A DNA stretch of 64,000 nt from an uncultured Flammeovirgaceae bacterium. GTDB lineage: Bacteria; Bacteroidota; Bacteroidia; Cytophagales; Cyclobacteriaceae. The notes beneath the pieces are model-generated. The model was not told the DNA's origin. It saw nothing but the letters and a program-made list of their open reading frames with translations, and searched no databases. The translations under genes were made by a program, and so were the position numbers. Positions within the stretch are counted from its first letter, which is position 1; every line of letters starts with the position of its first letter. The stretch is taken from NCBI GenBank assembly GCA_937883755.1, contig CAKZYA010000003.1, positions 1 to 64,000 of the forward strand. The letters are read 5' to 3'. Shown here piece after piece: positions 17,537 through 26,485 of the stretch.

Positions 17537-19873
17537 ATGAATTACTACCTACTCCTAACCGCGCTCATCATTAGCAGCAACCTTAGCTACGGGCAAAGCA
17601 CGTCGGTGTCGGGAGAAGTGTATTCCCAAGGTGGAGAGACGTTACTGGGAGTTTATCTACAATTAAACAATCAGCAAGCTACTGTAACCGATGAAGCTGG
17701 GCGGTTTGCTTTTAAAAATCTGGCGGCGGGTAACTACACGGTGACCGCTTCATTTGTGGGTTTTCAGGCGAAAGAAAAAAACTTTACGCTAGTAGAGGGA
17801 CGGACGTTGACACTCAACCTGGAACTGAAAGAGGAGGTCACTCAACTGAATGAGGTGACTGTGACCGGAAAATCCGAAGCTCGTGAACTGAGAGAGAGTG
17901 CGGCTAGTGTAGCCGTGCTGGAAACCAAAGAGCTTTATGCACAGAGCAACAATACCAGCGATGTGATTAAGCAAATTGCGGGGGTAAACGTCCGCCAGAC
18001 AGGTGGTTTTGGTAGTGAGGCTGAAGTAAGCATCAGTGGGATGTCGGGCAAACAGGTGAAGTTCTTTCTGGACGGAATCCCCTTAAACTACTTTGGCTCA
18101 GGGTTGGGACTGAACGTACTTCCGGTCAATTTGATGGAGCAAATTGAGGTCTACAAGGGAGTGGTTCCGGTGCATCTGGGAGCCGATGCTTTGGGGGGAG
18201 CCATCAATATTGTGTCTAGAAAGGAATACACTACTTATCTGGACGCAGCTTATTCATTCGGATCATTTAACAGTCATCGGGCGAACCTAAACGGGCAGTT
18301 TATTAGTCCACAAACCAACTTCCTGTTTGGGATCAATGCCTTTTATAACCATTCCGATAATAACTACTTCGTTGATGTAGAAATCCCCAATGAATTTGGT
18401 AATCCGGAACCAGCTAGGGTAAGGCGGTTTCACGACCAATTCTCTAATTACTTGCTGAACGTATACGGGGGAGTAGTTGATCAACCGTACGCCGACCGAC
18501 TGGTCCTGAGTGTTCGCTATTCCGGCCTGGATGATGACCTACAACACAACGCCATTATGGCTCAACCTTACGGTGAAGTGGTGTACCGTGAATCTACCAG
18601 GGGGCTTTCCCTGGAGTACGAAAAGCGGAAGATACTGCCGCAAACAGATCTGCAATGGTATGGCGGAATGAACCACACGGTAGGAAACTTTACTGATACT
18701 ACCCTGAACGCCTATACCTGGGACGGAGAAGTGTATCGGAGAAGAACCGATGGAGGAGAAATATCAGCCTCGAGAAACCTGCTGCAACTCAATTCCCGAA
18801 ATGCGGTGAGCCGCTTGAATGTCAACCACGCACCCTGGAAAAACGGAAGAATCACCCTCAACGTATTTAGCTCCTGGTTCAGACGGACTGGGGAAGATCC
18901 GGTGGCGGCGGAGTTTTACGGGCAGGATTATTACGCTAACCCCACCGTGCTGATAAAAAATGCAACGGGTCTGGCCTACGAGCATACTTTAGGGAAAGCC
19001 TTGGTTAGCTACACCGCTCTCAAGCACTATGCGTATTCGGCCGATGGGTACGCTATTCAGAACCTAGAATTTCAGCCCAATCAGCAATCTGTTTCTAACT
19101 TCGGCTACGCCCAGTCCTTCCGCTACAGTTTTACCGATAAACTGCTGGCCAAAGCATCTTATGAGTACGCCACCCGATTACCGGATGAGATCGAGCTGTT
19201 TGGCGACTTTACGCTCGTCCGGCCTAATCCATTCCTGGAGCCGGAGCAAAGCCATAATGCCAACGTAGGGGCGCAGTTTCGTTCCGAAGTGCTCAGTATT
19301 GAACTCAATGGGTTCTTCCGGCATACCGATAACATTATCTGGCTCCGCACTTCCCAGTTTTTTGCCCAGTATCAGAATCTACTGCGAGCCATGATACGAG
19401 GGGTAGATGCGGAAGTACAATTCCGCCCCTTTGATTTCTTGAGGATCACTGCCAATGCTACCTACCAGGATATTAGAAACCGTTCGCCCCGTAATGTAAC
19501 TGGATCGGTAGATGATCGCTACTACGACGCTCGCTTACCGAATATTCCTTACTTGTTTGGCAATGGCGAAGTCCGGTATCAGAAAAATAATTTTCTCAAC
19601 AGCGAAAACCAATTTTCCGCTTGGTGGTCGGCCAACTATGTGCACGACTTCTTCCTGTTTTGGGCAGTAGACGGTCGAGAAGAACTAAAGAATACCATTC
19701 CGGCTCAGTTTATCCAGAACGTCGGAATTTCTTACGCCTTGCCGGATAATCGCTTATCGCTCTCTTTGGAAGCTACCAATCTGTTGGATCAAAAAGCCTT
19801 TGACAATTTTAGCGTACAACGTCCTGGAAGGGCATTTTACGCCACTATAAGAACCTATTTCAATAAAAAGTAA
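17537..19873 (+). CDS. TonB-dependent receptor paired with DUF4374 lipoprotein (XusA-like)
   Basis: 778 residues. Signal peptide ending in SYGQ, carboxypeptidase-regulatory-like domain (about 25-105), plug with LNEVTVTGKSEARELRES, SISGMSGKQVKFFLDGIPL and IEVYKGVVPVHLGADALGG, then a barrel ending in FYATIRTYF. The next gene, 12 bases on, encodes a DUF4374-like lipoprotein. That pairing matches XusA/XusB xenosiderophore uptake of Bacteroides, so a siderophore or other metallophore is the likely substrate. The pairing is known; the assignment is inferred. ATG 17537 gives a normal signal peptide. Confidence 0.85.
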   Translation: MNYYLLLTALIISSNLSYGQSTSVSGEVYSQGGETLLGVYLQLNNQQATVTDEAGRFAFKNLAAGNYTVTASFVGFQAKEKNFTLVEGRTLTLNLELKEEVTQLNEVTVTGKSEARELRESAASVAVLETKELYAQSNNTSDVIKQIAGVNVRQTGGFGSEAEVSISGMSGKQVKFFLDGIPLNYFGSGLGLNVLPVNLMEQIEVYKGVVPVHLGADALGGAINIVSRKEYTTYLDAAYSFGSFNSHRANLNGQFISPQTNFLFGINAFYNHSDNNYFVDVEIPNEFGNPEPARVRRFHDQFSNYLLNVYGGVVDQPYADRLVLSVRYSGLDDDLQHNAIMAQPYGEVVYRESTRGLSLEYEKRKILPQTDLQWYGGMNHTVGNFTDTTLNAYTWDGEVYRRRTDGGEISASRNLLQLNSRNAVSRLNVNHAPWKNGRITLNVFSSWFRRTGEDPVAAEFYGQDYYANPTVLIKNATGLAYEHTLGKALVSYTALKHYAYSADGYAIQNLEFQPNQQSVSNFGYAQSFRYSFTDKLLAKASYEYATRLPDEIELFGDFTLVRPNPFLEPEQSHNANVGAQFRSEVLSIELNGFFRHTDNIIWLRTSQFFAQYQNLLRAMIRGVDAEVQFRPFDFLRITANATYQDIRNRSPRNVTGSVDDRYYDARLPNIPYLFGNGEVRYQKNNFLNSENQFSAWWSANYVHDFFLFWAVDGREELKNTIPAQFIQNVGISYALPDNRLSLSLEATNLLDQKAFDNFSVQRPGRAFYATIRTYFNKK

Positions 19874-19885
19874 AAACAAGAAAAC

Positions 19886-21097
19886 ATGAAAAAATCACTA
19901 CACTTCGCCCTCGCACTTATCTTATCGGCTATTTACCTATTGACCAGTTGCTCGGATGATGAAAATCCTGAACCCGGTAACGGTGATAACAACGCTCCTA
20001 TTGAAACTGGCTACACCATCTCCACCGTAAGTGGAGCCTGGCCTGATCTGACGACTTACATTCAGTGGACCGACGATCTTAGCTTTTCTTCTATTGGGAA
20101 CGAAAGTGCGGTAGAGCTTACCGGTAGCGCTAGTACCGTCACGTTTGGTGGTGCTACGTACGCTACCCCGTTTGGTGCTCCAGCCAACCTAGTAAAATAT
20201 GTTGTTAGCAGCGATTCTATTCCGCAGGAGGAACAAAGAATCGTCGTGCCGGGGGCTAACACCTTTTCTACTCTCTATTTCAAAAGTGAAACTGAAGCCT
20301 ACGGAACCGTAGCTGGTGGAATTTCCAAATTAATCGTATTTAATCCCACCACCATGCGAATAACGAATGAAGTCTCGCTCACTCCGGTAACAAGTCGGCT
20401 TCCAGAAGCTACTCGTACTTACTATCTGGATATGCTGGAGAGGGATGGTAAGCTATTTATGGGAGTACACTACGAGAACAACTTTGTTCCGGTGAATGAT
20501 TCGGCCTACGTGGCGGTCATCGACCTGAATACGAATGCGGTAGAAAAAGTCTTATCGGATGGACGAACCGGAATGATTTTCGGAGGTCAAGCCCCCAATT
20601 CTGGAATGGTGCAGGACAGTAATGGCGACATTTACGTACAGGCTCTGGGTACCAGCAATGCAGGTGGAACGGGGCCCAGCGGAGTTCTTCGAATCAAGAA
20701 TGGGCAAACCGATTTTGATCAAGACTATTTCTTTGATCTCGAGGCTGCGGTAGGCAACATTTGCTACGGAATCTACCATACCTCGGGCGGACGCACCTTC
20801 ACCGCTAATGTGCAGGATGCGGCTGATTTCTGGGAATTTGCTACTGGTCAACCACAATTCAAGTACGTAGAAATTGATCTGGCAGCTACGTCAAGTTTGG
20901 GAGAGGTACCTGGATTACCTACTACTTACGGAACCCGAACCATGATCATTCACGAGATGGACAACCAAAACCTGCTTTTCACTATCGCGACCAACGAGGA
21001 AAATGCAGTCTATGAGTTTGATGTATCGGCCAACAGTTCCAGTAAGTATTTTACCTCTACCGGCGGATATATCACTGGGCTAGAAAAACTGGATTAA
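19886..21097 (+). CDS. DUF4374-like surface lipoprotein (XusB-like)
   Basis: A 403-residue lipoprotein. Lipobox LLTSC (Cys about residue 22) with following Asp/Glu-rich export tail; the body consists of short beta blades (LYFKSETEAYGTVAGG, LFMGVHYENNF, YVAVIDLNTNAVEKVL, DIYVQALGTSNAGGTG), fitting a seven-bladed propeller of the DUF4374 type. XusB of this family binds ferric siderophores at the cell surface. It directly follows its receptor. No enzyme motif is visible. The alternative is a generic YncE-like propeller protein. Confidence 0.7.
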   Translation: MKKSLHFALALILSAIYLLTSCSDDENPEPGNGDNNAPIETGYTISTVSGAWPDLTTYIQWTDDLSFSSIGNESAVELTGSASTVTFGGATYATPFGAPANLVKYVVSSDSIPQEEQRIVVPGANTFSTLYFKSETEAYGTVAGGISKLIVFNPTTMRITNEVSLTPVTSRLPEATRTYYLDMLERDGKLFMGVHYENNFVPVNDSAYVAVIDLNTNAVEKVLSDGRTGMIFGGQAPNSGMVQDSNGDIYVQALGTSNAGGTGPSGVLRIKNGQTDFDQDYFFDLEAAVGNICYGIYHTSGGRTFTANVQDAADFWEFATGQPQFKYVEIDLAATSSLGEVPGLPTTYGTRTMIIHEMDNQNLLFTIATNEENAVYEFDVSANSSSKYFTSTGGYITGLEKLD

Positions 21098-21129
21098 CCA
21101 AGTGGGATCATAGTCTCACCAATCGGAAG

Positions 21130-23535
21130 ATGAAAACAGTTGCTTTATGTCTCGGGATACTCCTCACGGCGGCCTATGCTTTTGGTCAGCAGTACACCAT
21201 ACAGGGTACGGTGACCGATCAGCAAGCCCAGCCGTTGCCTGGCGTTAATGTAACCCTGGCCCGTTTACCGGACACAGTGACAATTACCGTCGTACAGACC
21301 GACTTGGAAGGAGCTTATCGGTTGGAGTCATCGTCGGATGGCCTTTTTCTAATCGTAGCCAGCTTTGTGGGGATGAAAGAAAACGTTTCTTCTCCTTTTC
21401 GTCTAGGTGCGGAAAATACATCTGTCAGCTTACCTCCGCTAGTGATGACGGAAGAGGTGACCACCCTAGAAGAAGTGGCGGTCACTGCCGAGAGGAATGC
21501 CATGGAAGTTACGGACGGTAAGCTCATTTATAACGTGGAAAGCAAAACTTCGGCCTCTGGCAATTCAGCGTTTGACCTCCTACAACGGACGCCGGGAGTG
21601 AATGCCAATCAGGAAGGAAACCTACTACTCAACGGATACGCGAATGTCAACGTGCTGCTGGATGGTAAGATGACGAACCTTTCGCCCCAGCAGTTAAGTA
21701 CCCTGCTGAAAAGTATGCCCGCCGAAACGCTGTCTCAGATCGAAGTGATTACTACGCCTACTTCTCAATACGATGCCGCCGGTAATGCCGGTATCATCAA
21801 CATTATCAGCAAAAAGAGTAAAGAGCCGGGGTACGCCCTCGACCTTACCGCCGGGGTGGGAAGCGGACGTTATCCGCAAACGACCCAAGGGGTGGTTGGT
21901 AATGTGATGCTGGGTAAATTCAACATTTTTGGCAATTACAGCTACTACTACCAAGAGAATTATCTTGATCGCACCAGCTACCGGGTGATTGAAAATACCG
22001 ACGGAACCACGGTGTACGATCGTTCTTCGTTTGACCCTTCTCGGCAAAACAACCACGGCTACAAAGCTGGAGTAGACTATGCCATCACCCCCCGGCAGGA
22101 GGTCGGGCTGATGTACAGTGGCTTTAGCAACCGCTGGAGCCGAACGGGCAGTGGCCCTACCCGAATTATACCGCAGGGTGGTCAGGAAGAAACGGTCGTG
22201 CAAAACCAGAATGTGACGACCGAACCGTCGGTCAACCACGCGCTGAATTTACACTATACGGCTCGGCTGGATTCGCTGGGCAAGCAATTAACATTTGATG
22301 CGGATTACTCCACCTACATCAACAACTCAGAGGGGGTGTTGAGCAATCAACTCTTTAGCATATTGGGAACACCATTACAGCCTTACGAGGAACTGGTATT
22401 TGATCAGCCCACCCACATTGATATCCGCTCGTTGAAAGCCGACGCCGAACTTCCGGGAAGGGTCATGAAGGTTTCTACCGGCCTAAAGTATTCTTACGTC
22501 ACGATTGACAATGACTTTACCTACGACTCACTAATCAACGGACAATACGTTTTTTCGCCTACCCTGAGCAACCACTTTGTCTACGATGAACAGATCTACG
22601 CTGCCTACGCATCGGCGAGTAAGCAGTGGGAGAACACCAGCGTCAACGCGGGCTTACGGGTAGAAAGAACCGTTGCCGAGGGGAATTCAATAAACCTTAA
22701 TCGCCTGACCCGAAGGGTGTACACCAACCTCTTTCCTTATTTGTCTGTAGAAAAACGATGGCGTAACCAGCATTCGCTCACCACCTCACTCACCCGCCGA
22801 ATCAACCGTCCGCTCTACAGTAACCTGAACCCGGCTCGCTACTTCTTTGACAAGTTTTCGTACTACGAAGGCAATCCGCTGCTCCAACCCGAAGTTTCCT
22901 GGAACGCAGCAGCAACCTACACCCTTCGTAACCAGTACGTCCTCACCTTGGGGTACGTGCGCACGGATGATCCTATTTCCGGTTTTGCCCGGGAGAACAC
23001 CCAAACCGGCGAGCTGGTCGTGACTACCCTAAATTTTTCGCACCGGGACGACCTCAGTGCCCTGCTGATGATTCCCCTGTATCCCACCGACTTCTGGGAG
23101 ATTCAAAATTCGGTGAGCTTGCGCTACCTGACCTACACTTTATTTCCCGATGGGGCAGCTTTTCAGCCCGAGCAAGTCACGGTTGACCTCTCTTCGGTGC
23201 ATTCTTGGAGATTAGCCCGGGGACACAGCCTGGAACTATCGGCTTACTATACCTCACCCTCTCTGGACGGAGTGTACGTAATACGACCATTTTTTACCGT
23301 AGATGCCGGGTACCGAAAAGCATTCATGAATGATCAACTGAACCTTCGTCTGTCGGTGACGGATCTATTCCGAACGATCCGCTACTGGGGCTACTCTATT
23401 TACGAGGATGCCGATGTGCGCTACAACCATAACGGTGACACCCGGCGGGTCAACATCAGCTTATCATACCACTTGGGAGGAAAGCTAAAGAGTGGTAAGC
23501 AGCGGGAATTAGAAGAAGAAAAAAGAGTACAATAA
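21130..23535 (+). CDS. Outer-membrane beta-barrel family receptor (TonB-type)
   Basis: 801 residues. Signal peptide ending in AFGQ, carboxypeptidase-regulatory-like domain (about 22-105), plug-like region with LLLNGYANVNVLLDGKMT, IEVITTPTSQYDAAGNAG and INIISKKS, then a barrel of the outer-membrane beta-barrel family 3 type. The C-terminus is a charged Lys/Glu tail rather than the usual aromatic residue. It comes after the DUF4374 lipoprotein by 32 bases and ends five bases before the next permease. It may be the receptor of module 3 or a second receptor of the XusAB-like pair. Confidence 0.82.
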   Translation: MKTVALCLGILLTAAYAFGQQYTIQGTVTDQQAQPLPGVNVTLARLPDTVTITVVQTDLEGAYRLESSSDGLFLIVASFVGMKENVSSPFRLGAENTSVSLPPLVMTEEVTTLEEVAVTAERNAMEVTDGKLIYNVESKTSASGNSAFDLLQRTPGVNANQEGNLLLNGYANVNVLLDGKMTNLSPQQLSTLLKSMPAETLSQIEVITTPTSQYDAAGNAGIINIISKKSKEPGYALDLTAGVGSGRYPQTTQGVVGNVMLGKFNIFGNYSYYYQENYLDRTSYRVIENTDGTTVYDRSSFDPSRQNNHGYKAGVDYAITPRQEVGLMYSGFSNRWSRTGSGPTRIIPQGGQEETVVQNQNVTTEPSVNHALNLHYTARLDSLGKQLTFDADYSTYINNSEGVLSNQLFSILGTPLQPYEELVFDQPTHIDIRSLKADAELPGRVMKVSTGLKYSYVTIDNDFTYDSLINGQYVFSPTLSNHFVYDEQIYAAYASASKQWENTSVNAGLRVERTVAEGNSINLNRLTRRVYTNLFPYLSVEKRWRNQHSLTTSLTRRINRPLYSNLNPARYFFDKFSYYEGNPLLQPEVSWNAAATYTLRNQYVLTLGYVRTDDPISGFARENTQTGELVVTTLNFSHRDDLSALLMIPLYPTDFWEIQNSVSLRYLTYTLFPDGAAFQPEQVTVDLSSVHSWRLARGHSLELSAYYTSPSLDGVYVIRPFFTVDAGYRKAFMNDQLNLRLSVTDLFRTIRYWGYSIYEDADVRYNHNGDTRRVNISLSYHLGGKLKSGKQRELEEEKRVQ

Positions 23536-23540
23536 TACAC

Positions 23541-25022
23541 ATGTCCCCAAAGAATAAATTAGACTACATGTCAAAGCATAGTAAGGCAAATTCGGATCTC
23601 GCTGCTTCAAACGCAACTGCACGTTTTTCATCTTACTTTTCCCTAGAATGGAAATTGGTTCTCAAAGATCGAGGAGCGATCCTGACGGCGTTTTCATTGG
23701 CGGTTGTTTTGCTGGTTGCTTTTTGGTCAGGTAAGCGTGCCGACCAATCAGAGACTGAGGCACTTCATTCAGCTGCAGAACGTGTACAGGCTGAGTGGGA
23801 ATCTCAACCGCCTCGGAACCCCCACATGGCCGCGCATTATGGTATACTCGTTTACCGCCCGCGGGCACCCTTGCAAGCTATTGAACCAGGGGTACTTCCG
23901 TATCAGGGGGCGGTAACTTTCCTAGAGGCTCACCGCCGTAATGCACCCGTGCTCTCTCCTGCATCGGTTCGGGTGGCCGAGAGCCGCTACGGAGGCACAC
24001 GATTCTCACCCATGTTACAAGTAACTGCGGGGTTTCTTGCGCTGGTTCTAGGCTACCTTATTGGGGCTCGTGAAGCTCAGCGAGCAATGCTTCTCCTCTT
24101 ACGAGGTTTAGGGATAAAGGGTGGTCTAAGAATCGCAGCAAAAGCTTTAGTTACGGGTACACTCGTTTTGTTGGCTGCCGCTCCCGCATTACTCTTAGCT
24201 GCCTTTCAAGTCGATAGTGAGGATGGTGCGGTTCGGTTTCTGGCGCTTACCGCTGGTTCATTCATTCATCTTTTCATCCTTGCGGGTCTTGGGGTGGCCG
24301 CTGGAACCTGGCTCGGTACGGCCAGATTCGGACTGGCGACCGTGGCTTTTGCTTGGGGTATGGGCGTGCTTATTCTCCCGCGCATCATTGATGTGGCAGC
24401 TGAACAAATTATACCACTTACCCAACGCGAAATTAACGAGGTAATTGCCGCTGACTTCGCCGAAGGTCCTGATGGACACGGTAATACGGAAGCAAATAAG
24501 GTTTTTGAACAAGAGATCCTCAAGCAATATGGGGTTGAGCGTAAGGAAGATCTTCCGGTCAATTTCGATGCGCTACTTATGCAGGCTGACGAAGAACACC
24601 GAGGGAAAGTTTATGACCTTCGGTTAGCCGAAGCAGACGCTAGACGTAAACGTCAGGATCGTATTCGTCGTATTTCGTGGATCTTTGGACCAACGCCAGC
24701 GATGCTTGATCTATCCGTGCGTATCGCTGGCGCCGATGCAGGCACCCAGCGGCGGTTTGACCAAGCTGCTGAGACATTTCGCCGTGACCTGGTCAGCCGA
24801 CTCAACAACCATATGGCTACTAACAGTCGAACCGGCGACTGGGAATGGACTCCAGACGATGAATACTATGCAAGTTTTACTGCCTTTAACCCACCACAGC
24901 ACAAGCTGACCGACAATCTCAATGATGTACTGCCTGCAACTATCGCTCTGGGGTTGTGGGGGTTGCTGATGCTAGGTTCCTTGGTTATAGTAGCGAAACG
25001 ATTTAACCACAACCCGTTATGA
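23541..25022 (+). CDS. ABC-2 permease with DUF3526-type domain, type A, module 3 (divergent)
   Basis: 493 residues. It keeps the family plan but is the most divergent copy: NPHMAAHYG (93-101) instead of HPHxxAHYG, VTFLEAHRRN, LPVNFDALLMQADEE and VRIAGADAGTQRRF in place of MALAGTDF. The ABC-2 elbow is degenerate (GAREAQRAMLLLL). Codon use shifts visibly towards CGT and CTT compared with the genes before it, suggesting a different origin. It overlaps the next gene by four bases (ATGA). A second in-frame ATG at 23568 is an alternative start. Confidence 0.78.
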   Translation: MSPKNKLDYMSKHSKANSDLAASNATARFSSYFSLEWKLVLKDRGAILTAFSLAVVLLVAFWSGKRADQSETEALHSAAERVQAEWESQPPRNPHMAAHYGILVYRPRAPLQAIEPGVLPYQGAVTFLEAHRRNAPVLSPASVRVAESRYGGTRFSPMLQVTAGFLALVLGYLIGAREAQRAMLLLLRGLGIKGGLRIAAKALVTGTLVLLAAAPALLLAAFQVDSEDGAVRFLALTAGSFIHLFILAGLGVAAGTWLGTARFGLATVAFAWGMGVLILPRIIDVAAEQIIPLTQREINEVIAADFAEGPDGHGNTEANKVFEQEILKQYGVERKEDLPVNFDALLMQADEEHRGKVYDLRLAEADARRKRQDRIRRISWIFGPTPAMLDLSVRIAGADAGTQRRFDQAAETFRRDLVSRLNNHMATNSRTGDWEWTPDDEYYASFTAFNPPQHKLTDNLNDVLPATIALGLWGLLMLGSLVIVAKRFNHNPL

Positions 25023-26479
25023 TTCGGTCTCTAATCCGTCTTGATATGGCGCTGCTCAACCGATCACGTGCATTTTGGTTACTGCTCCTACTTCTGGCCG
25101 TAAGCGCAGCTTTCGCACTTGTCAGTGGACTCGACTGGCGCAATCGCTATGTAGGTGCAGCCCAGGCCGCCCGTGTCCAGGTAGCTGAAGACCGGGCCTT
25201 ACTTGCCAAAGTATACGATGATCTGGAAGCGGGCATACGGACTCCTACCGATGATGAAAGTTATGACGGGGACGGAGAGTATATTCCCGACCCCCGAGAT
25301 CCTTATGTCGCTGGATATTACCATACGCAACTGGCCGAGCTTCCAGCCGGTTCCCTTCTCGGGCTAGCAACCGGGAGTACTGAACTGCGGACAGCTTATC
25401 ACCTGATAAAATCGGTTCCCATAGCAAATCTTGTTCGTATCGGCGAGCCGGCTGAACGGGTAAATCCTGGTGCGCTTGCGGCGGGTCGGTTTGACTTATT
25501 AGCCTTCATCATCTACCTCTGCCCGCTGGCACTGGTCATACTTCTTTTTGATGCGGTCGCCCGGGAGCTTGAGCGTAACGAACAAGCGACACTGCTCGCT
25601 GGACTTGGGGCGACTCAACGTGAGCTTCTGCTTGCTAGGGGCATAACGAGGGGTTCGGTCATTCTGTCAATAGCACTTGCTGCTTCCGTTATCGGTCTTG
25701 CCATTCTTGGTCAACTTTTGAGCATGGCAGCACTCGCCTGGTTGCTTGGCGTTACCCTCTATTTGCTGTTCTGGACAACGCTCCTACTTGGCGTTGCTTC
25801 CCTTAGGTTTGGTGTGGTCGGATCGGCGGCGATCTCCGTAGCTCTTTGGGTGATTCTTCTACTGGTTTCACCAGGCCTTACAGAGCGCGGGCTCCGTCCA
25901 CCCGGTCTTCTGGAACCCAGAGTTTTAGCGGATGCTGAAGTCCGGCGTATCGTACGTGAAGCAAGTGCCGATGAGGATGCTCGCCAGGCGGCCAAAGCCA
26001 AAGTTGCCCGTGACTATTGGCGAATCGACTTTGCCAAAGCTCCGGCCTGTGCAAACCGTGAGGGTGTTCTGCGTGAATATGTTCTGCGACGACTCTCCGA
26101 CGAGACGTACGCCAAAGCTATGCGTACCGGTCGTCTCCGAGAAGCACTTTATGATCAGCGTTTGAACCGTTGGGGTTGGCTTTCGCCCGTGCTCGGCTTT
26201 AGTCGTGCCATGGAAATGTTTGCTGGTGTGGAGCCCGCCCGCCAACGGGCATTTGAAGAGCAAGTTTTCAGCTTCCATGCCCAGTGGCGTAACCGCGTAA
26301 CCGACGCTCTTTTTACCTGCCATCGATTTACACGAAACGACTTTGAAAATGCCCCCCAATTTCAGTGGCGCGAGCCAAAAAACGGTTTTGTACCCTGGTT
26401 GACAATACTATTTGTAGCTATTCTAGCTCTCCTGCTGGGGAGGTTTGCGCTAAGACTATATCCACTTTATAAAAAATAA
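25019..26479 (+). CDS. ABC-2 permease with DUF3526-type domain, type B, module 3 (divergent)
   Basis: 486 residues; partner of the preceding permease with ATGA overlap. N-terminal helix (about 17-35), extracytoplasmic section with a conserved acidic run (DDESYDGDGEYIPDPRDP), AGRFDLLAFIIYLCPLALVILLFD corresponding to GNFDLS..YLFPLLIIAF in other copies, elbow ARELERNEQATLL, and terminal helix near 465. The GQRDLF motif of the other copies is replaced by TGSTEL. Codon style matches the preceding permease and the ATPase at 28.8 kb, so these probably form one acquired transporter. Confidence 0.76.
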   Translation: MIRSLIRLDMALLNRSRAFWLLLLLLAVSAAFALVSGLDWRNRYVGAAQAARVQVAEDRALLAKVYDDLEAGIRTPTDDESYDGDGEYIPDPRDPYVAGYYHTQLAELPAGSLLGLATGSTELRTAYHLIKSVPIANLVRIGEPAERVNPGALAAGRFDLLAFIIYLCPLALVILLFDAVARELERNEQATLLAGLGATQRELLLARGITRGSVILSIALAASVIGLAILGQLLSMAALAWLLGVTLYLLFWTTLLLGVASLRFGVVGSAAISVALWVILLLVSPGLTERGLRPPGLLEPRVLADAEVRRIVREASADEDARQAAKAKVARDYWRIDFAKAPACANREGVLREYVLRRLSDETYAKAMRTGRLREALYDQRLNRWGWLSPVLGFSRAMEMFAGVEPARQRAFEEQVFSFHAQWRNRVTDALFTCHRFTRNDFENAPQFQWREPKNGFVPWLTILFVAILALLLGRFALRLYPLYKK

Positions 26480-26485
26480 ATTCTA

